From positions 1-44,832 of the forward strand of contig CAIODZ010000036.1 in NCBI GenBank assembly GCA_903857265.1: a stretch of 44,832 bases of DNA, written 5' to 3'. This document shows, piece after piece, positions 1 through 6,911 of this stretch; positions within the stretch are counted from its first letter, which is position 1; the number at the start of each line of letters is the position of its first letter. The position numbers and the translations under genes are program-made. This DNA comes from an uncultured Phycisphaerales bacterium (GTDB taxonomy: Bacteria; Planctomycetota; Phycisphaerae; Sedimentisphaerales; Anaerobacaceae). Under the pieces are notes generated by a model that was not told the DNA's origin, searched no databases, and was given only the letters and a program-made list of their open reading frames with translations.

Positions 1-181
1 AAGGGAGTTGGAAAGGGTTATACAGATAGGATTCCTAATTCTTGGTTAGTTACGCTAAAGAGAATAGATGAAATATAATACAAGTTCTAAATCTGTGAAA
101 TTGGTGGTTAAACTTTTTGTGCCTTTTTGTGGCTAGATAGAAATCATTTGTCGAGGGCAAGCCCCGACCTGCAACTACAAC

Positions 182-207
182 TGGATTCCCGCTTTCGCGG
201 GAATGAC
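182..207. repeat. Dispersed palindromic intergenic repeat
   Basis: The arms ATTCCCGC and GCGGGAAT form an 8-bp inverted repeat around TTTC, inside a unit beginning TGGATTCC and ending GAATGAC. A near-identical unit lies at 2751-2775 and a partial one near 2843-2860, so this is a dispersed family. Units of this kind are widespread intergenic elements in many bacteria. The rest of 1-293 holds no convincing gene. Confidence 0.7.
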
Positions 208-257
208 ATCGTAAATCATTTTTTTGTTGATGCAAATATTGCTGTCGTATTTACACA

Positions 258-277
258 GGCAGACACACAGGTCTGCC
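258..277. repeat. Palindromic repeat (GGCAGAC / GTCTGCC)
   Basis: A 7-bp perfect inverted repeat with a 6-base loop, followed by CCTACG. It is distinct from the element at 182-207 and sits immediately downstream (in the minus sense) of the ACT-domain remnant. Only one clear copy is seen in this window, so calling it a family rests on general knowledge of similar intergenic elements. Confidence 0.45.
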
Positions 278-293
278 CCTACGAAAGCAAAAA

Positions 294-395
294 TCACAGA
301 TTATATAGTTCATCGTCTTTGAGGATGGTGAAGCCGGCGGACTGGATTACTTTTTGGGCGGCGGGGGACTGGGCTTCATCAATCTCGAGGCAGCA
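294..395 (-). pseudogene. C-terminal remnant of a tandem ACT-domain protein
   Basis: Read on the minus strand, about 33 codons ending at TGA (296-294) encode a peptide that starts CCLEIDEAQSPAAQKVI and ends GFTILKDDELYNL. This resembles the very C-terminus of small proteins with two ACT domains, which typically finish with a helix, then GxxVLxxEELYxL. An in-frame TAA lies a few codons upstream and no start codon or remaining ACT domain precedes it; instead the sequence runs into repeat-like DNA around 396-426. It is therefore read as the 3' stub of a gene whose 5' part was lost. ACT domains bind small ligands such as amino acids. The family call comes from recall of the C-terminal pattern over a short stretch, so it is moderate. 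Confidence 0.5.
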
Positions 396-654
396 GGTAG
401 TGAGTAGCGTACAGCGTAAAGTTTAGATTTCCGGCGGCAGAGTCTAAGCTTTTTAGCTGGGGCAAATTAGGTTTTCCCTTATTGGGTTATTACACCTGGC
501 AGATATGATTGTACAGATAAGAATATGAAAAATGCGACGAAGCGGCTTTCGGCGATAGCGTGTCTGGCTTGATTATATCTGAATTATGAGAAGCAGAACG
601 AAAAAATATGGAGCAAATGAAGGAACCGGTAACAACATTTAAGGAGTGTGTAGT

Positions 655-1356
655 ATGAAGTCATACATAACCGAGGTTTGGTCTGTGGTGTCATCTTTGG
701 TGCTTTTGGCGGGTCTGGCCGTAACATGCAAGGCGGCGGAACCCTCACCGCCGAGCACGGCACAAGCGTTTCAACTGCCGCCGCTGCCTTATGCACAGGA
801 TGCGCTGGAACCTTATATATCCGCCAAGACAATGAGCTTCCACTATGGCAAGCATCATCAAGCATACGTGGACAACCTGAACAAGCTGGTCGCAGGCACA
901 CCGTGGGCGACGCAGCCGCTGGAGAAGATAATCCAGGAGACCGCAGGCGTGGCGGATAAGGCAGCCGTCTTCAACAATGCGGCCCAGGTCTGGAACCACA
1001 CGTTCTTCTGGAAAAGCATGAAGCCCGGTGGCGGCGGTAAGCCCACTGGACACCTGCTGGAACTTATCGAGAAGTCCTTCGGGAGTTTCGATGAGTTCAA
1101 GAAGGCCTTCACGACCGCGGCCGTATCGCAATTCGGCAGCGGCTGGGTCTGGCTTGTGCAGGATGGTGACGTGTTGAAGATTGTCAAGACGTCGAACGCG
1201 GATACACCGGTGGCACACGGACAAACCGCGCTCCTAACGTGCGATGTCTGGGAGCATGCCTACTATCTCGACTACCAGAACCGCCGCAATGACTTTGTGC
1301 AGGCCTTTCTGGATCATCTCGTCAATTGGGACTTTGCGGCCTCGCAGTTGAAGTAA
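655..1356 (+). CDS. sodB: Exported Fe/Mn superoxide dismutase
   Basis: Converts superoxide to hydrogen peroxide and oxygen. The 233-residue product starts with a hydrophobic export signal (residues about 8-25, likely cleaved near CKA-A), then a normal SOD of about 195 residues. All four metal ligands are in place: His63 in FHYGKHH, His115 in WNHTFFW, and Asp197 and His201 in DVWEHAYY. The Gln and Gly pattern around 157-163 (SQFGSGW) fits the family, but Fe versus Mn cannot be decided by eye. The ATG at 655 is preferred over a GTG at 646 because AAGGAG at 641-646 is correctly spaced (8 bases) for it. An extracytoplasmic location is unusual for this enzyme family, which is generally cytosolic, and points to defence against superoxide formed outside the membrane. 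It stands alone, with no operon partner. Confidence 0.93.
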   Translation: MKSYITEVWSVVSSLVLLAGLAVTCKAAEPSPPSTAQAFQLPPLPYAQDALEPYISAKTMSFHYGKHHQAYVDNLNKLVAGTPWATQPLEKIIQETAGVADKAAVFNNAAQVWNHTFFWKSMKPGGGGKPTGHLLELIEKSFGSFDEFKKAFTTAAVSQFGSGWVWLVQDGDVLKIVKTSNADTPVAHGQTALLTCDVWEHAYYLDYQNRRNDFVQAFLDHLVNWDFAASQLK

Positions 1357-1545
1357 CGTGGAACCACTGGCTATATGTGACGGTCAATGGTGCGAAACTC
1401 TTCCGAGCCGATTCCTGCCATAAGGTGACAGTATATCGGGAAAATGGGAAAGGGGCAAGGGGGGAAATAAGGCGAAGTAAGAATTTAGAATGTAGAATTT
1501 AGAAATCGGACTTATCGGACCGGTAGGACACAAGTCATTTATGAA

Positions 1546-2622
1546 TTATGATTTCCAATTGACGATTTTATTTGCGGCTTCCTGAGTGATGTTAATGGTC
1601 CTTGTCGGGTAAGGAATAACTATGCCTTCCTTCGAATACCGCTGATGAAGGCGTTTGATAAACTCGTGCCTGATAAGATACTGGTCAAAGTATTCCTTTC
1701 CCATGAGGGTGACAGTGAATCCTATGCTCGAATCGCCGAAGGTGTTGTATCGAATAAAGGGGTCGAATTCGGGGACGCCGCCCTGGACTTCGCGCATAAC
1801 TTCCTTTGCCACTTCACAGGTAACCTGCTCGACATGCTTCAAATCACTGTTATAATGCACGCCTACATTAACGAAGATAATCAAATTTTTATCGGGGAGG
1901 TAATAATTTGTTACGTTTGTCTGTGTCAATTTCGAATTAGGAATGAGTATGGTGTTATTGTCGAGCATTTTGACCTTGGTGGTTCGCCAGTTAACGTCAA
2001 TGACATAACCCTCCTGGCCCGATTCGAGTTTAATGTAGTCGCCGACGCGGACGATGCTGTTTGTAATAATATGAAACCCGGCAAACAGATTCGAGAGCGT
2101 ATCCTGAAGGGCAAGGGCGACAGCGAGGCCGCCGACGCCTAATGTTGCGATGATAGGCGTTATAGATATTCCGAGGGCGTTCAGGATAACGAGGAACCCG
2201 ACTGCGAAGATTACTATCCGGCTTATGGTCCGCGTCAAAGTTGCGCCGGGCAGGGTCGGGCCCAGCTTGTTCGAGTAATGGGTTATTACGCCCGACGTTA
2301 TATTTGCCGCGACAAGCGTTGCTGAAAACAAACCGAGGGCGAGCATAACCTTGCCGGCGGTTTGCACGACGTTTTCGGGAAGTTCATGAAAGTGCAGGGC
2401 AATATATATGCCGAGCATCAGGAACCATATAACAAACGGCCCTTTTACCGCGGATATAATTATATCGTCGAGGTCGTGTTTTTTTTGTTGGGCCCATTTT
2501 GTCAGACGCTTGAAAAGCAGCGCCCTGAGCAGGAGTCCGAAACACAAAACAAGCAGAAGAACCCCGACAGACAATACCAGTTTAACGGCTATTTTGACGA
2601 ACATTTCATTGCTAACGCTCAT
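1546..2622 (-). CDS. MscS-family mechanosensitive ion channel
   Basis: Small-conductance mechanosensitive channel family, releasing solutes on osmotic downshock. The 358-residue product has about four hydrophobic membrane segments in its first half, then the pore-lining helix region (residues about 155-190, ATLGVGGLAVALALQDTLSN, rich in Gly and Ala as in MscS TM3), and the beta domain that starts FAGFHIITN and VGDYIKLESGQEGYV. The C-terminal alpha/beta domain ends in IVIPYPTRTI, a typical MscS ending. I chose ATG 2622 over the TTG at 2646 because GAAGG sits a few bases ahead of it. Extra N-terminal helices make it longer than E. coli MscS. It ends next to nothing obvious and is followed upstream by a palindrome cluster. 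Confidence 0.9.
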   Translation of the reverse strand: MSVSNEMFVKIAVKLVLSVGVLLLVLCFGLLLRALLFKRLTKWAQQKKHDLDDIIISAVKGPFVIWFLMLGIYIALHFHELPENVVQTAGKVMLALGLFSATLVAANITSGVITHYSNKLGPTLPGATLTRTISRIVIFAVGFLVILNALGISITPIIATLGVGGLAVALALQDTLSNLFAGFHIITNSIVRVGDYIKLESGQEGYVIDVNWRTTKVKMLDNNTILIPNSKLTQTNVTNYYLPDKNLIIFVNVGVHYNSDLKHVEQVTCEVAKEVMREVQGGVPEFDPFIRYNTFGDSSIGFTVTLMGKEYFDQYLIRHEFIKRLHQRYSKEGIVIPYPTRTINITQEAANKIVNWKS

Positions 2623-2690
2623 AAAGCCCTTCGCTTTCTCTAACAATGGTGAGAGCTATTGTACCGGAGCGGACGGCAGATGCAAGGGGG

Positions 2691-2862
2691 AAGATGGAGG
2701 GCAGAAGACAGTCCAAATTGCGGATTTTAGATTGCGGATTGGCGATTTAATGGATTCCTGCTTGCGCAGGAATGACCCTCCGTCGCACTTCGTGCTATGG
2801 AGGGCAGGCAACGACCCCGAAGCAGGCTTCGGGGCTAACCATCCGGCTTACGCGGGAATGAT
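2691..2862. repeat. Cluster of intergenic repeats and palindromes
   Basis: The gap between the MscS and rho genes is packed with repeat units: a GAAGACAG-type purine tract (2691-2710), a GCGGATT / GCGATT degenerate run (2718-2750), the palindrome unit TGGATTCCTG...CAGGAATGAC (2751-2775), a hairpin with CCTCC/GGAGG outer and GCAC/GTGC inner arms (2779-2805), a perfect 9-bp hairpin CCCCGAAGC/GCTTCGGGG (2815-2834), and a partial palindrome unit running just into the 3' end of rho. The 2815-2834 hairpin could stop rho transcription but lacks a U tract on the minus strand. Confidence 0.6.
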
Positions 2863-3948
2863 TTTTAGGAGTTCGGCATTGGTGGGGTATTTTCGGAGTG
2901 CGGCGGTGAGGGTATTTAGGGCATCAGCGGGATTTTGGCCACTCAATCCCCTGCGGAGATTGGCGATTTTTTTGCTATCAGCTTTGCCCCAGAGCTGCTC
3001 GTCCATTCGAGTGCCGGAGGCGGGGATATCGATAGCAGGGAAAATACGCTGCTCGGCAAGCGAGCGAGAGAGGATGATCTCGCTGTTGCCCGTGCCTTTG
3101 AATTCTTCAAAGATGAGCTGGTCCATTCGTGAGCCGGTATCGATAAGTGCGGTGGCGATGATTGTAACGGAGCCGCCGTCTTCGATTTTACGGGCCATTC
3201 CGAGAAAGCGGCGGGGAATTTCAAGGACGCCTGCCTCAAGGCCGCCTGACATCATTCGGCCTGTACCTGTGCCTTTGCGATTAAACGCACGGCCCATACG
3301 GGTTATGGAATCGACAAGGACGACAATATCACGACCGCATTCAAGCTGTATTTTGATATACGCCAAAAGAATTTCGGCCAGCTCAACGTGGTCGTCGATT
3401 GTCTGGTCGATTGAGGAGGCGACAACCGTTGCGTCAAGTAGCCCTCGTTTTATCTGGGTAACTTCTTCGGGCCGCTCGTCGATGAGGAGAATGATAATTT
3501 TGGCTTTGGGATCGTCGGCGAGGATACCTTTGGCGAGCTGGGTAAGGAGGATTGTTTTGCCTGCCTTTGGGGGCGAGACGATGAGGCCGCGTGTGCCTTT
3601 GCCCATGGGAGCGACAAGGTCAACGATGCGCATCGAAAGCTCGCCTGATTTTTCAAGTTCGAACCGCTGATTGGGGGACACGGCGGTAAGCTTCTGATAG
3701 GGGGTGCGCTTTTTGAATTGCTCGACGGTAAGGCCGCAGACGGAAACGATATTTTCAAGCAGCGTAAGCCCCCTGTCAACGCGGGTAGTTGCGGTGACTT
3801 CCGCGCCTTCGACGAGGGAGCATTTATACATAAGTGCGGCGGGGATAACCACTTCACGGGCGGCAGGTCTGAATGAACGAGCCGGGTCACGCAAAACGAA
3901 AATGCCTTTGGATGTCCTTTTAATAACGCCTGTAACAAAGTCCGGCAT
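2848..3948 (-). CDS. rho: Transcription termination factor Rho (short form)
   Basis: Hexameric RNA-dependent ATPase/helicase that ends transcription of untranslated RNA. The 366-residue protein has an OB-fold RNA-binding domain at residues about 4-75, Walker A SPPKAGKT at 125-132, the LLIDERPEEVT motif at 154-164, Walker B with Asp213 (VLVDSITR), and the characteristic IEDGGSVTIIATALIDTGS and FEEFKGTGN blocks. The start ATG 3948 is supported by GGAG about 6 bases upstream. Compared with E. coli Rho (419 residues) it lacks the N-terminal helical domain of roughly 45-50 residues, and many planctomycete Rho proteins are instead longer, as I recall, so this may be a reduced Rho or a second copy. 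The 5' leader holds a tRNA-like fragment. Confidence 0.95.
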   Translation of the reverse strand: MPDFVTGVIKRTSKGIFVLRDPARSFRPAAREVVIPAALMYKCSLVEGAEVTATTRVDRGLTLLENIVSVCGLTVEQFKKRTPYQKLTAVSPNQRFELEKSGELSMRIVDLVAPMGKGTRGLIVSPPKAGKTILLTQLAKGILADDPKAKIIILLIDERPEEVTQIKRGLLDATVVASSIDQTIDDHVELAEILLAYIKIQLECGRDIVVLVDSITRMGRAFNRKGTGTGRMMSGGLEAGVLEIPRRFLGMARKIEDGGSVTIIATALIDTGSRMDQLIFEEFKGTGNSEIILSRSLAEQRIFPAIDIPASGTRMDEQLWGKADSKKIANLRRGLSGQNPADALNTLTAALRKYPTNAELLKIIPA

Positions 3949-3979
3949 GAGTTCTCCAGTTTATCTGCGGGAAAATAAG

Positions 3980-4028
3980 TGCGCCAGACACGATTCGAAC
4001 GTAAAACCATCGGTCACCGTAGACCGAT
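3980..4028 (-). other. tRNA-Arg(ACG)-like 3' fragment in the rho leader
   Basis: On the minus strand this reads like the 3' half of a tRNA: an anticodon-type arm (TCGGT...ACCGA, loop containing CTACGG), a short variable stretch, a T-arm with the invariant loop TTCGAAT, then CTGGCGC and a discriminator A. It resembles tRNA-Arg(ACG) but is degenerate: the anticodon loop has 8 bases, one T-stem pair is mismatched, and no matching GCGCCAG 5' acceptor or standard D-arm lies upstream. It may be a tRNA remnant, possibly an old integrase attachment-site duplication, or part of a structured rho leader. Confidence 0.4.
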
Positions 4029-4128
4029 ACCGTACAAGCATAACATCTTGCGAGGCAAAAACCTATAAAAATTTACTGCCGAAGATTCGCCAAAATCAGT
4101 CGCCGTGCCGGCGACTGCTAAACCGCAC

Positions 4129-4458
4129 CTACGCTGGACAAACTTCAGGCGAAGTGAGGAAGTTAGCGGCTTTTTTGTAAATATAAAGTGCCCGGCAAGT
4201 GTGTCTTGTATCGATATCGCTGAGATCGCCATCTGTGCCGCAGACATCGAGGAAATAATCGGCGACGGATTTGGCGACCTGATGCGATATGGTTTCGATG
4301 TATGTAAATCTGCGGTTTTGGACTTTATGAAGGCGGGAAGCTTCTGTGATTGGGTCGATGGGGTTATTTGCCAGACCTATGTACCAATCACCGTATTCGC
4401 CGCCTCCCTGGCGGATATATGCCTCTATTTGAGCAATAATGTGCTTTTCGTTACCCAT
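4129..4458 (-). CDS. Conserved hypothetical protein
   Basis: A 109-residue soluble protein with no signal peptide or membrane segment. The stretch YGDWYIGLANNP (residues about 22-33), the central segment RFTYIETISHQVAKSVADYF and then the short GTDGDLSDIDTR followed by YIYKK resemble a family of small uncharacterised proteins found in bacteria and phages, in which WYIGIA, an acidic glycine-rich loop and a terminal VYxYxK recur. No function is known to me. The start ATG 4458 follows a weak TGGA ribosome site. It lies upstream of rho in the same orientation, separated by about 180 bases containing the tRNA-like fragment. Confidence 0.6.
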   Translation of the reverse strand: MGNEKHIIAQIEAYIRQGGGEYGDWYIGLANNPIDPITEASRLHKVQNRRFTYIETISHQVAKSVADYFLDVCGTDGDLSDIDTRHTCRALYIYKKAANFLTSPEVCPA

Positions 4459-4705
4459 TGTTTTGTCCAGTATGTATGTTATTTTGCCAGTTTTTTAGTG
4501 AGATAAACAGTCACTAACGCGGTCTAACTGTTTTCCATGGACAGTCAGCGACCATGTTCATTATACACTATTAAAGGCGTTTATTTCGGAGAAAGTGTTG
4601 ACAAAAAATTATTTTTTCAGGACACCCCGGTTTCTCCTGCCCACGATATGCGAGCGCATGCAATCGCGATTTGTGGGAATATTGAATAAAAATTTATTAT
4701 TTTTG

Positions 4706-4733
4706 TTGCGGATGCGGGAATGTGCCGTATAAT
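4706..4733 (+). promoter_or_regulatory. Predicted sigma70-type promoter of the cold-shock gene
   Basis: TTGCGG (4706-4711), a 16-base spacer, then a perfect TATAAT (4728-4733). Transcription from here would give a leader of about 100 bases before the GTG at 4843; long leaders are typical of cspA-type mRNAs. The remaining part of the gene-free stretch 4459-4842 is AT-rich, includes a TTGACA at 4598 without a good -10, and shows no gene. Confidence 0.5.
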
Positions 4734-4842
4734 AGGTATTATGTAGAGCATATCTTTCCGCCTTTCAAGGGTATCCTCCAACAGCAAATGTGATAGGCAC
4801 GTTATAAATTGCAGGCCGATTAAAAGGCCAAGGAGTATTATT

Positions 4843-5061
4843 GTGAGTACAGGAACAGTGAAATGGTTCAATGGTGAAAAGGGATACGGGTTTATCGTCG
4901 CAGACGACGGAGGAGCCGACCTGTTCGTTCACCACTCGGAAGTCAAAACAGCCGGATATGCGAACCTGGACGAAGGACAGAAGGTTGAGTACACAGTGGG
5001 CGAGGGCAAAAAAGGGCCATGCGCGACAAACGTAGTTCCACAACAAGCTGCTGTAAATTAA
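4843..5061 (+). CDS. Cold-shock protein (CspA family)
   Basis: Small single-stranded nucleic-acid-binding protein acting as an RNA chaperone. The 72-residue product is one cold-shock domain with the RNP1-type motif KGYGFIV (residues 13-19) and RNP2-type DLFVHHSEV (residues 26-34), preceded by the hallmark GTVKWFN. It starts with GTG at 4843, placed 7 bases after AAGGAG (4830-4835). Its C-terminus is slightly extended (VVPQQAAVN). The gene is monocistronic, bounded by a promoter at 4706-4733 and a hairpin terminator at 5069-5096. Confidence 0.95.
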   Translation: MSTGTVKWFNGEKGYGFIVADDGGADLFVHHSEVKTAGYANLDEGQKVEYTVGEGKKGPCATNVVPQQAAVN

Positions 5062-5068
5062 CGCGAAA

Positions 5069-5096
5069 GAAAGGCCTCACCCGTGGGGGGCCTTTC
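5069..5096 (+). terminator. Intrinsic terminator after the cold-shock gene
   Basis: GAAAGGCC (5069-5076) pairs with GGCCTTTC (5089-5096), with extra C/G pairs inside the loop, starting 8 bases after the stop codon. The following sequence ATATTTAT is only a weak U tract. Confidence 0.65.
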
Positions 5097-5130
5097 ATAT
5101 TTATCTGGTGAATTACCTATAGGAATAACA

Positions 5131-5304
5131 ATGGGAAAAATGCTAAAAACTTCGGCTGATAACAGGAAGTGCGTGTTTCCGAACTGCACGCGTATCCTGA
5201 GTATCTATAACCATGATGTTTGCTGTCATGTACATCAGGGGCAGATGCCTCAGGAGCAGAAACCCAAGATTCTAACTCATCAACTTTTGCCACTAAGCCA
5301 CTAA
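5131..5304 (+). CDS. Small Cys/His protein, probable zinc-binding
   Basis: A 57-residue protein starting at ATG 5131, with AGGA six bases upstream. Residues about 10-34 carry C-x4-C (CVFPNC), then RILSIYNHD, then CCHVH. This C-x4-C / YN / C-x2-H layout recurs in small uncharacterised bacterial proteins and suggests a single zinc knuckle; metal binding is an inference. The last six or so residues are encoded by a copy of the intergenic repeat TTGCCACTAAGCCACTAA, also seen at about 6789-6805, so the native C-terminus may have been replaced. It lies directly after the cold-shock terminator and has no clear promoter. Confidence 0.55.
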   Translation: MGKMLKTSADNRKCVFPNCTRILSIYNHDVCCHVHQGQMPQEQKPKILTHQLLPLSH

Positions 5305-5443
5305 GAAGGTTCCGGATAACGGAAGACAGAGGACAAATAAATGTTCGATGTCCAATGTCCAATGTCCAATATCCTATATTAAACTTCCAATCCGCCTTCG
5401 GTGATTAAATCTGCCACAGAACACGGCGGGCAAACCAGGGAGC

Positions 5444-6133
5444 TTATGCGCCCGGCGCATCCTTTTTATTTTTATTACGCTCCTGTTTTGCGTGCTCTTT
5501 TAATTTTGCCCATTTGGCCTGCTGTTCGGGGGTCAGGAGCGTATTTATTTTTTTGTCCGAAGATTCCCGGATGCCAGAGAGTTTAGTTTTCTGTTGTTCC
5601 TTAGAAAGAGAATTGTCCTGCAAGACAGCTTTAATTTCATTGGCCTCGGTCGCCAGAATCGGTTTGATGGCGGCCTTCTGTGTATCCGTGAGGTCCAGTT
5701 GTTCAGCGAGCATAGCGAGGCGGTTTTGGAGTTGTTCTCGCGTTCTGTTGCCCACTTGGCCTTTCATTTCGGCAAATTTTTTCTGCTGCTCCGGTGTCAG
5801 CAGCGCGTTTATCTTTTCTCTGCCGTTGTCCCGGATTTCTTTGATTTTCGTTTCTTTTTGCCTGTTTGGAAGCGAAGCATCCTGATTAACGGCCTTTATT
5901 TCGTTGGCCTCGGTCGCCAGAATCGGTTTGATGGCGGCCTTCTGTGCGTCCGTGAGGTTCAGTTTCTCGCTAAGCTCCTGCAAAAAGTCGCGAACGGGCC
6001 TTTGTGCAGCCGGACCTTTATTCCCGTGCGCGGGCGAATTGGAATCCGGGGCAGGCGCCGCAAAAGCTACGGCGCAACCCAAAGTCAGTGCGGCCAAAAT
6101 CGCAACCGTTTTTTTTATGCAATCAATTTTCAT
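5444..6133 (-). CDS. Exported two-repeat LTxxQ (Spy/CpxP-like) protein
   Basis: A 229-residue secreted helical protein. An N-terminal signal peptide (hydrophobic AILAALTLGCAVAFA, cleaved near AFA-AP) is followed by two similar helical units. Each holds an L-x-LTDxQKAAIKPIL segment and an LLTPEQQxK segment, the LTxxQ signature of the Spy/CpxP family of periplasmic chaperones and metal-stress proteins. The two units are about 88 codons apart and share 43 identical DNA bases, so the duplication is recent or homogenised. ATG 6133 is preferred to ATG 6142, because AAGGA is well spaced only for the former. The C-terminus is very basic (Lys-rich). Chaperone activity is inferred from the family only. 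Confidence 0.75.
   Translation of the reverse strand: MKIDCIKKTVAILAALTLGCAVAFAAPAPDSNSPAHGNKGPAAQRPVRDFLQELSEKLNLTDAQKAAIKPILATEANEIKAVNQDASLPNRQKETKIKEIRDNGREKINALLTPEQQKKFAEMKGQVGNRTREQLQNRLAMLAEQLDLTDTQKAAIKPILATEANEIKAVLQDNSLSKEQQKTKLSGIRESSDKKINTLLTPEQQAKWAKLKEHAKQERNKNKKDAPGA
5640..5963. repeat. Internal direct repeat, 264-base period
   Basis: The stretches 5640-5682 and 5904-5946 are identical over 43 bases, with similarity extending another 17 or so on one side. The period is 88 codons, so the reading frame is kept. It encodes the QKAAIKPILATEANEI block in both halves of the LTxxQ protein. Confidence 0.85.
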
Positions 6134-6323
6134 ATTGTCCATCCTTTCCGCAATCAGCGGTTTTTAAAAGTGATAAGCCGTTTATATCTTCAATTATTGA
6201 CGCTTCGTAACCTGATAATATTGCACCTGAATTCGAATTACTGCGATATCCCGGCAATTAGCGGGCATTTGAGGCAATAAGCGGGGTAAATTCACCACAC
6301 AACATGGCGGGTAAACTTCCGGG

Positions 6324-6515
6324 CTAACCGATTTTGCCGTCGCCGTCGATATCGATGCCCTGCATTTCCTCGAGTTTTTTTACAAGCGAACGCAGCGTGT
6401 TTTGCGTTGCAGTGAGCCGGTCTTCGAGAATCAGAATCCTGTCCTCAATCGTATCGGCTTTTCGTTTTTGGCCATACATCAGGCCCGTCTGAACAATTTC
6501 CCAAAGTAACCCCAT
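6324..6515 (-). CDS. Small coiled-coil protein with Asp-rich C-terminus
   Basis: A 63-residue protein starting at ATG 6515 (GAGGA about 6 bases upstream). Residues about 18-55 are charged and heptad-like (DRILILEDRLTATQNTL, then VKKLEEM), consistent with a short coiled coil. It ends in DIDGDGKIG, an EF-hand-type calcium loop or dockerin-like half-loop, but only one copy is present. The N-terminus MGLLWEIVQTGLMYGQ is mildly hydrophobic. I do not recognise a family. It sits 51 bases downstream of the two-helix membrane protein at 6567-6776 on the same strand, probably co-transcribed. Confidence 0.5.
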   Translation of the reverse strand: MGLLWEIVQTGLMYGQKRKADTIEDRILILEDRLTATQNTLRSLVKKLEEMQGIDIDGDGKIG

Positions 6516-6566
6516 TTTTATCCTCAAATTAGTTTCTGAGCGCAGATTATTGTTTCAAATACCTTT

Positions 6567-6776
6567 TTATTTTGCGAAGTAATTTGCCTTGACCCAGTTG
6601 AAGTTCAGGATGAAATGAAGGGTGATGAGGGCGAGCAGTATAAATCCGCCACCCTGATGTAAAATCTCGAATGCCCAGGGCGGCAAAGCGTCGCTGAATA
6701 TGGCCGTAGCGGCCTGATTGATAAAGAACACGACGAGAACAGGGTTTAAAATTTTGTGAAAGGTATTGCGTTTCAT
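6567..6776 (-). CDS. Small two-helix membrane protein
   Basis: A 69-residue protein with two predicted transmembrane helices (residues about 9-28 and 42-60). The pattern HKILNP near the start, HQGGGF in the middle and LITLHFILNFNW near the end resembles small DUF4405 or cytochrome-b-like membrane proteins, where such histidines bind haem, but too little is present to assert haem binding. The ATG 6776 has AAGGA at good distance. It is likely the first gene of a pair with 6324-6515. Confidence 0.55.
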   Translation of the reverse strand: MKRNTFHKILNPVLVVFFINQAATAIFSDALPPWAFEILHQGGGFILLALITLHFILNFNWVKANYFAK

Positions 6777-6788
6777 AAGGATTTCCTT

Positions 6789-6886
6789 AATTTGCCACTA
6801 AGCCACAAATGGCTTGGCCATCCCTTTCGGGAGACGCGAAGTTTACATTGTATTTTAACTCCCCGGGCCCTTCGACAAGCTCAGGG
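6789..6886. repeat. Intergenic repeat units
   Basis: Holds TTGCCACTAAGCCACAAA at 6789-6806, also found at 5286-5303, and CCCTTCGACAAGCTCAGGG at 6868-6886, an imperfect inverted repeat known as a common intergenic unit in many metagenomic genomes. No gene is present between the hydrolase stop at 6912 and 6776. Confidence 0.55.
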
Positions 6887-6911
6887 TGAACAGGCCTATG
6901 GGATTAATCAA

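Noticed and set aside
2408-3670. A 420-codon plus-strand frame
   Set aside because: It is antisense to mscS and rho, has Ser/Arg-rich shadow composition and no family features.
5594-6280. A 228-codon plus-strand frame over the LTxxQ gene
   Set aside because: It is the complement of the two-repeat protein, with Phe/Arg-rich shadow composition and no ribosome site.
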